Notes under the pieces: generated by a model
Databases searched by the model: none
The model's input: only the letters and a program-made list of their open reading frames with translations
Told to the model about the DNA's origin: nothing
Made by a program: the position numbers and the translations under genes
Origin: Demequina lutea
Lineage (GTDB): Bacteria; Actinomycetota; Actinomycetes; Actinomycetales; Demequinaceae
Direction: 5' to 3'
Assembly (NCBI RefSeq): GCF_013409005.1
Contig: NZ_JACBZO010000001.1
Coordinates: 2,914,001-2,978,000 of the forward strand
Length of the DNA: 64,000 nt
Part shown: positions 1 to 6,987 of the stretch, piece by piece
Position numbering within the stretch: position 1 is the first letter of the stretch
Layout of the letters: each line of letters opens with the position of its first letter

Positions 1-443
1 GCCGCAAGGAACCGTCGGTGCGACTCGTGCTGATGGCCGCTGCGGGCTTTGGCGTCGCCGAGGCAGCCATGGCCCTCATGCCCTCGTATTGGACCTACGC
101 GTTTGCGGGCATACCCGTGGGATTCGCCGCGCTGACGATGATGACCTCGGCCAACGCGACGGTGCAGACGACCACCCCGCCGATCATGCGCGGGCGGGTC
201 ATGGCGCTCTACATGATGGTGCTCATGGGCGCCACCCCGATCGGGTCGCCCCTCGTCGGCTGGATCGGGCAGCAACTTGGACCGCGGTTCGCCGTGGGCA
301 TCGGCGCGATAGCTTCGCTCGCCGTCGTGGCCGCGGTGCTGTTGCGGGCGGTCGCGCGGGGTCGACTCGATGTGGCCTTCTCCCCCCGGCGGCCTTTCTT
401 CAAGCTCACGACCGTCGCGGAGATTCACTACCCCGAGGGTTAA
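1..443 (+). CDS. MFS exporter, C-terminal part (DHA3-like), cut by window edge
   Basis: The reading frame is open from the window edge, so only about the last 146 residues are seen. They contain three to four hydrophobic segments and the loop IMRGRVMALYMMV followed by GATPIGSPLVGWIGQQLGPR. This matches the second half of major facilitator drug/siderophore exporters of the EntS/DHA3 type, where an RGRVMA loop joins two helices. The tail after the last helix is short and basic. Substrate cannot be told from this part. Family call is fairly safe; the specific role is open. Confidence 0.75.
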   Translation, partial: RKEPSVRLVLMAAAGFGVAEAAMALMPSYWTYAFAGIPVGFAALTMMTSANATVQTTTPPIMRGRVMALYMMVLMGATPIGSPLVGWIGQQLGPRFAVGIGAIASLAVVAAVLLRAVARGRLDVAFSPRRPFFKLTTVAEIHYPEG

Positions 444-514
444 GCCGCCAGCGGCCGGGCTCGCCCCGGGGCGCCTGGCCCTGGTACGGACCGCATTCCA
501 CTAGCGTCGTGGCC

Positions 515-1075
515 ATGAGCGAAAACAACTTCCTGGTCCGTCAGCGCTTCACCGCGATCATCAACCGCTACGAGATCTGGAAGGTTGATGCCGAGTGGAA
601 CCAGACCACGCTGCTTGGCTTTGCCGAGCAGAAGCGCATGAAGCTGCGTGAGGAGATCGTGTTCTTCACGGACGACACCAAGACCCACGTGCTGTTCCGC
701 TTCAAGGCGCGCAACATCCTCGATATCAAGTCCATCGTCGACGTCTTCGACGGCCCCGGCCAGATCATCGGCACGTTCCGCAAGGACTGGGCGGCATCGC
801 TCCTCAGTTCGACCTGGTACCTCGAGCAGCCCGGACGTCCCACTCTCAAGGGCACCGAACGCTCGATGGTCTACGCGATCATCCGCCGCTTCACCGACTT
901 TGGATTCATCCCCTACAACTTCGACTACAAGACCCCGGACGGCCGCCAAGCGCTCGACATCACCCGCAAGTTTGGGCTGCGGGACACGTACCGGTGCACG
1001 GTCGATGCGCCCGAGTACGACACCAGGGTGCTCCAGGCGGTTGCCGTCGCGATGGACGCGCTCCAGAACCGTTAG
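515..1075 (+). CDS. LURP-one/scramblase-like beta-barrel protein
   Basis: A 186-residue soluble protein starting at ATG 515 (MSENNFLVRQRF). It has no signal peptide or membrane helix. The pattern of alternating short strands, with FKARNILDIKSIVDVFD and IIGTFRKDW near the middle, resembles the LURP-one-related (tubby/scramblase-like) fold common as single-domain proteins in actinobacteria. The function of these bacterial proteins is unknown; membrane-lipid or ligand binding is a guess. It stands alone between the MFS gene and an aldose epimerase on the same strand, with 71 bases of upstream spacing. Confidence 0.6.
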   Translation: MSENNFLVRQRFTAIINRYEIWKVDAEWNQTTLLGFAEQKRMKLREEIVFFTDDTKTHVLFRFKARNILDIKSIVDVFDGPGQIIGTFRKDWAASLLSSTWYLEQPGRPTLKGTERSMVYAIIRRFTDFGFIPYNFDYKTPDGRQALDITRKFGLRDTYRCTVDAPEYDTRVLQAVAVAMDALQNR

Positions 1076-1169
1076 GCCGTTGCGTGGCGGTGGCCACCGA
1101 CAGAACCGACACGACAGCCTTGGGCACTAGGTCGGACGAGATGTGCGTCACATCAGCCACAATGTCCTC

Positions 1170-2102
1170 ATGACCGACATCGTCACCCTTGAGAACGAGC
1201 ACTGGCAAGTAGGACTTGTCCCCGCCACGGGCGGCTCCGTCGCGTTCGGGCGCGTGCGCATCGCAGGCGAGTGGGTAGACGTGTTGCGCCCCACTCCGGA
1301 GGACAAGCTCGGCGAGTGGGGCCACACCGCGTCCTTCCCCCTCGTCCCGTGGTCGAACCGCATCGCTCACGGCCGCTTCGCGTGGGCCGGTCGCGAGTAC
1401 CAGCTGCGCGTCAACTTCACCGACGGGACGGCGATCCACGGAACCGGATTGGAGTTTCCGTGGCAGGTGGTCGAGTCGACCCCGACGTCGGTCGTTCTCG
1501 AGTTTGTGTCACGCGACGTCTTCGGCGTGAACTTCCCGTGGCCCTTCACCGCTCGGTTCGGCTACGAGCTCGACGGCGAACGCTTCGAGTGGCACATGGA
1601 CATCACCAACGATGCCCATGAGACGTTCCCCGCGGGCATCGGCCACCACCCCTATTTCATGCGTGCCCTGACGGGCGCCGACGGTGGCACTCTGAGCCCC
1701 GAGGCCCGCCTGCAACTCAACTGCGCGCAGTCGTACCCGGTGGTGGAATGCCTGCCCACGGGCGCGCCGGAGCCGGTCTCCGGTCGCCTCGACTTCAGGG
1801 ACATGAAGCCGTTGGGCCCCGAGTTCATGGACGGCTGCTTCACGGCGCGCACATCGTCGACCCTGGCGACGATCGACTACCCGGGCGCCTTGACGGTCGA
1901 CATCGAGGCCGGCGCGCTCCTCGAGCACACGGTCGTGTACCTGCCAGTGGACGTGCCGTACTTCGCGGTCGAGCCGGTGACCAACGCGAACGATGGCTTC
2001 AATCTCCAGGCCGCAGGAAGCCAGGGCACAGGCGTGTTCTTGGTTCAGCCTGGCGAGACTCGGTCGAGCAGCTTCACGCTTGTGGCACAACCCATCGCGT
2101 AG
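1170..2102 (+). CDS. Aldose 1-epimerase (galactose mutarotase family)
   Basis: About 310 residues. The protein should interconvert alpha and beta anomers of an aldose in the cytoplasm. Seen: the early motif PATGGSVAF, the NRIAHGRFAWAGREYQL segment typical of mutarotases, IGHHPYF, in which the active-site histidine lies, and VVYLPVDVPYFAVEPVTNANDGFN near the end, with the catalytic glutamate of the EPVT motif. I chose ATG 1170 because family similarity begins there; a GTG at 1143 in frame is an alternative with a weak upstream purine stretch. It is not next to sugar catabolic genes, so the substrate is unclear. Confidence 0.85.
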   Translation: MTDIVTLENEHWQVGLVPATGGSVAFGRVRIAGEWVDVLRPTPEDKLGEWGHTASFPLVPWSNRIAHGRFAWAGREYQLRVNFTDGTAIHGTGLEFPWQVVESTPTSVVLEFVSRDVFGVNFPWPFTARFGYELDGERFEWHMDITNDAHETFPAGIGHHPYFMRALTGADGGTLSPEARLQLNCAQSYPVVECLPTGAPEPVSGRLDFRDMKPLGPEFMDGCFTARTSSTLATIDYPGALTVDIEAGALLEHTVVYLPVDVPYFAVEPVTNANDGFNLQAAGSQGTGVFLVQPGETRSSSFTLVAQPIA

Positions 2103-2152
2103 GCATCGGCCGATGCTCGTGGCCTAAGATGGGGGACGCGCCGATGGCGTGC

Positions 2153-2226
2153 GCGGGTGTAGTTCAATGGCAGAACTTCAGCTTCCCAAGCTGATAGTGC
2201 GGGTTCGATTCCCGTCACCCGCTCCA
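2153..2226 (+). tRNA. tRNA-Gly (anticodon CCC), CCA encoded
   Basis: A complete cloverleaf can be folded by eye. The acceptor stem GCGGGTG pairs with CACCCGC. The anticodon stem TCAGC/GCTGA encloses loop TTCCCAA with anticodon CCC, and the T-arm GCGGG TTCGATT CCCGT is present. The discriminator T is followed by an encoded CCA. Its 3' half is duplicated at 4472-4520, so it has served as an integration site. Confidence 0.93.
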
Positions 2227-2230
2227 CGTG
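2182..2230 (+). repeat. Left copy of tRNA-derived att-like direct repeat
   Basis: These 49 bases, the 3' half of the tRNA-Gly gene plus CCACGTG, recur at 4472-4520 with two mismatches (positions 2199 and 2223). This is the usual signature left by a tyrosine-recombinase element integrating into a tRNA 3' end. Confidence 0.75.
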
Positions 2231-2319
2231 TATGCAGGAGGCTGGCGCTCGCGCCGCCGCACCACCAAACCCCCCGGATGCGTCGCGCGGTCGCACCCTT
2301 CTCTGTCGCTCGCCCGCAG

Positions 2320-2888
2320 TTATGCGCCCGAGCGCCGCCCGAGTCGCAGCAGCGACAGCCCCAGCACGATGGCCAGTGCCGCGCCGCCCCAGGCTCACGG
2401 GGACAACGCAAGACCGGTGGCCGCGAGGGCTCCTCCGGATTCCGTATAACCGGTGGTTGAACCGGGACCGGACGTCGCCGTCCCGGTGCCCGACAGGGAA
2501 ATCGTCCCCGAGCTCTGCCCGTTAATCGAGAAGCTCGTCGTCGCCGAATGCGCACCCAAGGCCTGCGGCACAAACTGATACGTGAACACGCACGACGCAC
2601 CCGCAGCCAACGTCACCCCGCACAGTTCTGCGACGCAGGAAAATTCAGATCCCCCGAGGCCCCACCCGCCACCGACGACAACGTCTGCGGCGACGACGAC
2701 ACATTCGTCACCACCACATCCATCCCGGCCGACGTTTCACCCACGACAGTGTCGGGGAACGCAAGCGTCGTCGTGCTGCTGAACTCGAAGACCGGGAGGG
2801 CGTGAGCGGAGTCAACCGGAACCGCCACGAAGGCGGCACTCACAGCAAGAACAAGTAGGAATTGTCGTTGGACCGCAGCCTGCATCAT
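2320..2888 (-). pseudogene. Wall-anchored choice-of-anchor-D-like protein, frameshifted and with a nonsense codon
   Basis: Read on the minus strand, ATG 2888 follows a good Shine-Dalgarno (GGAGGGG). An N-terminal signal peptide (QFLLVLAVSAAFVAVP) leads into an Ig-like ASH/choice-of-anchor-D domain (LAFPDTVVGETSAGMDVVVTN ... FPASQNCAG). The frame is lost at a run of four G near 2613-2616; one extra G would restore NCAGVTLAAGASCVFTYQF. A TGA at 2397-2395 then interrupts the tail. Reading it as Trp gives GGALAATG, a hydrophobic helix and RLGRRSGA before a TAA at 2322. LAATG fits the LAxTG signal of class E sortases. Two lesions make it a likely pseudogene, although the G-run could be a sequencing error. 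Confidence 0.65.
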
Positions 2889-3259
2889 GGACCCCTCCAC
2901 TCATGTCAGATCCCCACATGGTGGCCCCTTCAAGCACGTCTGTCCATGAGTAATTTTTGCCTAGTCGCCACGTAGCACGATGCGACACCGTGAAACGTAT
3001 GGAACATTCGGGCGGATCGCGGCCGGCTCAAAAGCGGGCCATTGCCCAGGTCGCCACTGACCTCGGCGGGGAGGCCGTGACGTGCGTCGAGATGGGTTCC
3101 TCTGTCGTTGCCAGGTGAGATTCATCATGGTGGCGGGGCTCATCTTTGTCTCTGGCGAAGCGGCCGCTAACGGTGCCTGGTCTAGGCGCAGACCCGTACA
3201 TCCCATGCCGGGTACCCTGGCGACGAGTCAAGACGCACAGTCTCGACCTTGCGAAAGGG
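2889..3259 (+). promoter_or_regulatory. Leader of the peroxiredoxin gene with a degenerate fluoride-riboswitch-like segment
   Basis: No gene is seen here. The stretch from about 3072 to 3190 resembles 12937-13055 upstream of enolase by eye. That includes the start ATTCATCATGGTGG, and 3129-3180 fits part of the fluoride (crcB) aptamer: GGTGGCGGGGCTCATC and then GCTAACGGTGCCTGG. The central AAC is not conserved, so this copy may be non-functional or tuned differently. Confidence 0.4.
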
Positions 3260-3937
3260 ATGACATTGAGCCTCACGGACGACCTACAGGCGCAGGCAGA
3301 GCGGTCCGCCGCTGCGGCGACGCCAGAGGTCAACGCGGGACGTCGCGCCTCGGTCGACGCGGTCGTCGCCCTCGGCCTCGCGCGCACCGCCATCACGGTG
3401 GGCGATCACGCCCCTGAATTCGTACTCCCCGACGTGACCGGTGCGCCGGTGCGCCTCTCCGACCTCCTGACCACAGGCCCCGTCGTCGTCTCGTTCTACC
3501 GCGGCGGTTGGTGCCCCTACTGCAACCTCGAACTGCACGCCCTCCAGGCGGCTCTTCCCGCATTGACCGCGGCCGGCGGCACTCTCGTGGCTATCTCGCC
3601 GGATGCGCCCGACGCGTCGCTTTCCACTGCGGAGAAGCAAAGCCTCGAGTTCGCCGTTCTGTCGGACACGAGCGCTACCGCGATCACCGCCTTCGGCCTG
3701 AACTTCACCGTCGACTCGGTGACACGAGCCGTGCTGAGCGAGCCCGACGCAAAGGACGCCCGCGCCCGGGGCATCAAGACCGAGGTGCTCCCCATCCCGG
3801 CCACCTACGTGATCGGCACGGACGGCACCGTGGCCTATGCCTTCGTGGACCCGAGCTACACGCACCGTGCCGAGCCCGCCGAGATCGTCGCGGCCGTGGC
3901 CGCACTCACCGGACGCACCCCCAAAGCCAGCGTCTAG
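3260..3937 (+). CDS. Peroxiredoxin-like protein (AhpC/TSA superfamily)
   Basis: About 225 residues, cytoplasmic. It has the thioredoxin-fold start DHAPEFVLPDVTG, then VVVSFYRGGWCPYCNLEL with a CxxC active site, and later IPATYVIGTDGTVAYAFVDPSY. These fit the peroxiredoxin-like 2/AhpC-TSA group that reduces peroxides using thiols. A 40-residue helical N-terminus precedes the fold. ATG 3260 directly follows AAAGGG; TTG 3266 is better spaced from it and may be the true start. The gene lies inside the tRNA-bounded segment, so it may have arrived with the element. Its leader resembles that of the fluoride operon. Confidence 0.85.
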   Translation: MTLSLTDDLQAQAERSAAAATPEVNAGRRASVDAVVALGLARTAITVGDHAPEFVLPDVTGAPVRLSDLLTTGPVVVSFYRGGWCPYCNLELHALQAALPALTAAGGTLVAISPDAPDASLSTAEKQSLEFAVLSDTSATAITAFGLNFTVDSVTRAVLSEPDAKDARARGIKTEVLPIPATYVIGTDGTVAYAFVDPSYTHRAEPAEIVAAVAALTGRTPKASV

Positions 3938-3980
3938 GCGTAGTTCCCCAGGACGTTGTGATCGTTTGAGTTAGCGAGGG

Positions 3981-4026
3981 CCTCCGGCACGATGTGGGTT
4001 ACCACACTCACTGTCGCAACCGGAGG
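3981..4026. other. Inverted repeat before the transposase scrap
   Basis: CCTCCGG and CCGGAGG face each other across about 32 bases that themselves contain GTGGGTTACCAC. It sits just upstream of the IS481-like start at 4032, so it could be a leftover of an insertion-sequence end or a hairpin. No clear terminal repeat partner is visible. Confidence 0.3.
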
Positions 4027-4031
4027 TCTTC

Positions 4032-4134
4032 GTGACTCACGCTAATGCCCCGTTGACGCCCGAGGGGCGCCGTCGGCTCGCTGTTCTCGTTGTCCAGCAC
4101 GGATGGTCACACCGTCGTGCGGGTGAACGCTTCC
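4032..4134 (+). pseudogene. IS481-family transposase, N-terminal scrap
   Basis: GTG 4032 begins a stretch of about 34 residues (THANAPLTPEGRRRLAVLVV, then QHGWSHRRAGERFQCS) that matches the opening helix-turn-helix of IS481-family transposases. Similarity stops at about 4134 and the frame runs on into sequence from a different gene (a HEPN copy). No DDE catalytic domain is present, so the element is dead. Confidence 0.7.
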
Positions 4135-4346
4135 AGTGCTCACGTCGGGACGGTTGGAGCGCGTACCACCCAATCGCCCGGCGGCCGACGCTCGCGCCGT
4201 ACACCCGGATCCGAAAAGCCCTGAATGCGGGCGACTACCTCGACAAGCTCCCGGCGACCGCCGACGATGTCACGGCCGACCTGCCACCGTATCGGGCGAT
4301 CGTCGACATGGCGGTCAAGGTCGTCGACCAGATGCCGCGCTACTGA
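4135..4346 (+). pseudogene. Internally deleted second copy of the HEPN gene at 6440
   Basis: The sequence matches the HEPN gene at 6440-6901. It starts with MLTSGRLERVPPNRPAADA in one frame and continues after a junction at about 4185-4191 with LAPYTRIRKALNAGDYLD to the end QMPRY in another. In the parent, GACGCTC occurs at 6530 and again at 6742. The deletion joins these direct repeats, removing 212 bases including the RxxxxxxH motif and changing frame. It lies just inside the right att-like repeat. Confidence 0.75.
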
Positions 4347-4471
4347 CCCCTGCGCACAGAACCGGATGGGGTCCCGAAAAGGTCCCGATCCGCCCCATGC
4401 ATAGAACACCGAATGCTTATTGTGCCTGGTATATGGTCGACTTGGCCCGCAACGGCATCCAGCGATTTCTA

Positions 4472-4520
4472 CTTCCCAAGCTGATAGCGCGGGTTCGATT
4501 CCCGTCACCCGCCCCACGTG
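4472..4520 (+). repeat. Right copy of tRNA-Gly 3'-end direct repeat (att-like)
   Basis: A 49-base match to 2182-2230 with two mismatches. It contains the anticodon arm half, T-arm and acceptor 3' strand but no 5' half, so it is not a functional tRNA. It marks the right edge of a 2.3-kb inserted remnant. Confidence 0.75.
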
Positions 4521-4643
4521 AGATCGCAGGTCAACTGCCTCTTCTCCCCCAAGCCCCCATCGTCAGAGAGTCAGCAGGGACGACCAAGTCAAGTTGATCG
4601 GTGGTTGGTGGAACCTTGGGCCGTGTTGGTGCGTGTTCTTTGT

Positions 4644-5228
4644 ATGGACGTGCCTGAGCAGGGGGTTGTTGAACGCCAGGGGCCGCCGCCAGGGGTGGGC
4701 GGCGAGGGCGTGTACGTGGTCCTGGATCCCGCGCGTAGCCACGAGCAGGAGTTCGAGGCGTACGTGCGGTCGGCGAAGGACCCGCTGTTCCGGATGGCCT
4801 ACCTGCTGTGTGGGGACCGGTACAGGGCCGAGGACCTGGTCCAGCAGACGTTCGAGCGGACGTGGCGGTCGTGGCGCTCGGCGCGCAACGGGGATCCACT
4901 GGTGTGGTCTCGAAGGATCCTGGCGAACTTGCGCATCGACACGTGGCGTCGGACCCGCCGCGAGGTGCTGACCGGTACCGACCCTCAGATCGTCGACGGT
5001 GCGCGCGGTGAGCAAACGGTCGACGGCCGCGATGCGGTGGTCCGCGTGCTCCTGACCCTGCCGGTCGCGCAGCGGCGAGTGGTGGTGCTGCGTCACCTGC
5101 TCGAGCTCAGCGAGGCCGAGGTCGCTGCCGAGCTCGGCATCCCGATCGGCACGGTCAAGTCAACGGGGTCGCGGGCCCTGGCTCGGCTGCGTGAGACCGT
5201 CGGCGCGGCGAAGGAGACACGATCATGA
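4644..5228 (+). CDS. ECF RNA polymerase sigma factor (SigE-like family)
   Basis: About 194 residues. Region 2 begins at FEAYVRSAKDPLFRMAYLLCG, with AEDLVQQTFERTWRSW (core and -10 recognition), and WSRRILANLRIDTWRRTRRE follows. Region 4 is LTLPVAQRRVVVLRHLLELSE then AAELGIPIGTVKSTGSRALARL, a helix-turn-helix for -35 binding. The length and the PVAQRRVVVLRH pattern fit the SigE/Sig-50-type ECF group. ATG 4644 lacks a clear Shine-Dalgarno; a GTG near 4710 after GGCGAGGG is possible. Its stop overlaps the start of the next gene (ATGA at 5225), a presumed membrane partner. Confidence 0.88.
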   Translation: MDVPEQGVVERQGPPPGVGGEGVYVVLDPARSHEQEFEAYVRSAKDPLFRMAYLLCGDRYRAEDLVQQTFERTWRSWRSARNGDPLVWSRRILANLRIDTWRRTRREVLTGTDPQIVDGARGEQTVDGRDAVVRVLLTLPVAQRRVVVLRHLLELSEAEVAAELGIPIGTVKSTGSRALARLRETVGAAKETRS

Positions 5229-5785
5229 GCACTGACCTGGAGATGTTCGCCGTCGAGCTGCGAACGAGCCTTGACCTCGAGGGCCTGCACTCGGGCCTCA
5301 AACCCGCCGCGGTGCTGGCCCGTGGCCGGCGATCGGCCCGTCGCCGAACCGTGGGGATGGCGCTCGGGGGCGTGGTGGCCATCGCTGCTGTGGCTGTCGC
5401 AGCCGTGAGCGTGCAGGGCCTCCTGAGGTCCGCACCGGTCCTGGCACCCGCCGAGCAGACGGGTGTACCCGTGGCGTCCAAGGGGCCAGTGGTCGACGCC
5501 ACGGTCAACGTGACCGTCGGACTCTGGGGCGGCCCAGCTCAACCCACTGGCGGCATGGCCTTGGAGGGGCAACCCGCTCCCGGCGTGAATGTCACCGCAC
5601 GCGACACCCAGGGCAAGACCGTTGACGGCACCACCGATGAGCTGGGAGTGGCCCAGCTTCACCTCGCCCCGGGCGCCTACGTGATCTTCTCGACCTATTG
5701 CGGACCGACCGAGGACGCCTCACCAGCCACGACCGTGCAGTCAGGTGACACCCGGTCGGTCCAGATTCGCTGCGACGTGCCGTAG
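5225..5785 (+). CDS. Membrane protein coupled to the sigma factor (possible anti-sigma factor)
   Basis: 186 residues. A cytoplasmic N-terminus of about 42 residues (with RGRRSARRRT just before the membrane) is followed by one transmembrane helix (GMALGGVVAIAAVAVAAVSV). The outer part looks like a small Ig/carboxypeptidase-regulatory-like fold (PGVNVTARDTQGKTVDG ... GVAQLHLAPGAYVIF) with two cysteines. There is no zinc-binding HxxxCxxC motif. The 4-base overlap with the sigma gene suggests co-translation, so an anti-sigma role is inferred from position and topology only. Confidence 0.55.
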   Translation: MSTDLEMFAVELRTSLDLEGLHSGLKPAAVLARGRRSARRRTVGMALGGVVAIAAVAVAAVSVQGLLRSAPVLAPAEQTGVPVASKGPVVDATVNVTVGLWGGPAQPTGGMALEGQPAPGVNVTARDTQGKTVDGTTDELGVAQLHLAPGAYVIFSTYCGPTEDASPATTVQSGDTRSVQIRCDVP

Positions 5786-5808
5786 TGCTTGACGAGCGGC
5801 CGTTCTCA

Positions 5809-5843
5809 TTGACTCTCATTTAGCGAGTGTTATCATGCGTTAT
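5809..5843 (+). promoter_or_regulatory. Strong promoter for a leaderless HTH-nucleotidyltransferase mRNA
   Basis: TTGACT at 5809-5814 and TATCAT at 5831-5836 are separated by 16 bases. Transcription would start at about 5843-5844, exactly at the ATG 5844, giving a leaderless message. The CTCATT repeats around the -35 box may be an autoregulatory operator for the downstream HTH protein. Confidence 0.6.
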
Positions 5844-6443
5844 ATGAGAACTCAAGCGCCCGCTCTCTTGCCGATCTTCCGATCGGCTCTCCAGGCGCGC
5901 CTGCTACTGCGGGTGCTCACCAGTGGCGAGGGGCTTACCGCAGCTGATCTGGCCCGCGATCTCGAGGAGCCCGAGCCGACGGTCTTCCGCGAGACACGCC
6001 GTCTCCTGGACGCCGGTCTGCTGCGTGGGGAGCGCATCGGGCGCGCCCTGGTTCTGAAACCGGCCGAGGACAACCCGGCCACCGCGCCACTGCGCCAGCT
6101 CCTCGTGGTGACCTACGGACCACACCTCCTCATCGGGCGGGCGCTCGCCGGACTCGCCGGGATCGACGAGGCCTACATCCACGGCTCGTGGGCGGCCCGC
6201 TTCCACGGCGAGGTCGGCGGCCCACCCGGTGACATCGATGTCCTCGTCGTTGGCCAACCCGATCGCCGCGCGGTGGACGCCGCGCTGGCTGGCCTCGAAA
6301 CCGAACTCGGCCGGGAGGTCAACGTCACGTACGTCAGTGAGGAGCGGTGGCGAAGCGCCGACGACGCGTTCATCGGCACCGTGCGCTCACGCCCCCTCGT
6401 GCCGCTTGAGATGTCTGACGGTCCCGCAATGCTGACTCCATGA
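5844..6443 (+). CDS. HTH-nucleotidyltransferase fusion, antitoxin-like (MNT family)
   Basis: 199 residues from ATG 5844; the upstream ATG 5835 lies inside the -10 box, so it is not used. Residues about 10-75 form a winged helix-turn-helix (LTAADLARDLEEPEPTVFRETRRLLDAGLL). Residues about 85-190 form a minimal nucleotidyltransferase with GSW at 114-116 and D130/D132 in GDIDVLVVG. In HEPN-MNT modules the nucleotidyltransferase modifies and silences the HEPN toxin. Here the DNA-binding domain is fused to it, so one protein may both repress the operon and neutralise the toxin. The ATGA overlap with the HEPN gene indicates tight coupling. Confidence 0.75.
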   Translation: MRTQAPALLPIFRSALQARLLLRVLTSGEGLTAADLARDLEEPEPTVFRETRRLLDAGLLRGERIGRALVLKPAEDNPATAPLRQLLVVTYGPHLLIGRALAGLAGIDEAYIHGSWAARFHGEVGGPPGDIDVLVVGQPDRRAVDAALAGLETELGREVNVTYVSEERWRSADDAFIGTVRSRPLVPLEMSDGPAMLTP

Positions 6444-6901
6444 ATGCTTGGGGGCAAGGCCGAACCACCGTCGACCAGATGCTCGCGTCCGGACAACTCG
6501 AGCGCGTTCCGCCCAATCGCGAGGCGGCCGACGCTCTCCTCGACAGGGCGAGCACGCACCTGCTTTCCGCAGCGACATTGGCCGCGTCGGATGTCGAGCT
6601 TGCCTACGACGCACTCCACGCCGCCAACCGCAAGGCCCTGACTGCGGTCCTCGTTGTCCAGGGGCTGCGACCCACGCGCGACGCTGGCCACACGGGCGTC
6701 TTCGAGGCGGTGCGCGCCCAGCTCCATCCGCCGCTCGGCCAGACGCTCGCGCCCTACACGCGGATCCGGCGAGCCCGGAATGCGGGCGACTACCTCGACG
6801 AGCTCCCGGCGACCGCCGACGACGTCAAGGCCGACCTGCCACTGTGTAGGGCGATCGTCGACATGGCGGTCAAGGTCGTAGGCCAGATGCCGCCCTACTG
6901 A
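6440..6901 (+). CDS. HEPN-domain protein, probable toxin partner
   Basis: 153 residues, all-helical. It carries R77-P-T-R-D-A-G-H84, which fits the RX4-6H catalytic motif of HEPN ribonucleases. The start overlaps the stop of the HTH-nucleotidyltransferase gene by ATGA. The C-terminal part (ARNAGDYLDELPATADDV) follows the usual HEPN helix that binds the partner. I infer an RNase toxin held in check by the upstream protein. A truncated copy sits at 4135-4346. Target RNA is unknown. Confidence 0.7.
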   Translation: MNAWGQGRTTVDQMLASGQLERVPPNREAADALLDRASTHLLSAATLAASDVELAYDALHAANRKALTAVLVVQGLRPTRDAGHTGVFEAVRAQLHPPLGQTLAPYTRIRRARNAGDYLDELPATADDVKADLPLCRAIVDMAVKVVGQMPPY

Positions 6902-6947
6902 CCGCGCCGCGCGCAAAACGCCCTCCCGCTCGTCGGGCGCGATCAGT

Positions 6948-6987
6948 GCATCAGCGCATCAGCGCATCAGCGCATCAGCGCATCAGC
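6948..6987. repeat. Five tandem copies of an 8-bp unit at the end of the MFS gene
   Basis: GCATCAGC is repeated five times without change. Read on the minus strand the unit contains TGA, and because 8 is not a multiple of 3 it places a stop in every frame. The MFS stop codon (6975-6977) lies inside the array, so copy number changes could vary the last few codons only slightly. Confidence 0.85.

Noticed and set aside
3984-4134. Complete IS481 insertion sequence
   Set aside because: Only the first ~34 transposase residues and one inverted repeat are seen; no catalytic domain or matching terminal repeat.
4472-4520. A second tRNA-Gly gene
   Set aside because: The 5' acceptor strand, D-arm and 5' half of the anticodon arm are missing; only the 3' half is duplicated.
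6948-6987. CRISPR-like array
   Set aside because: Units are 8 bp without spacers; no cas genes in the window.
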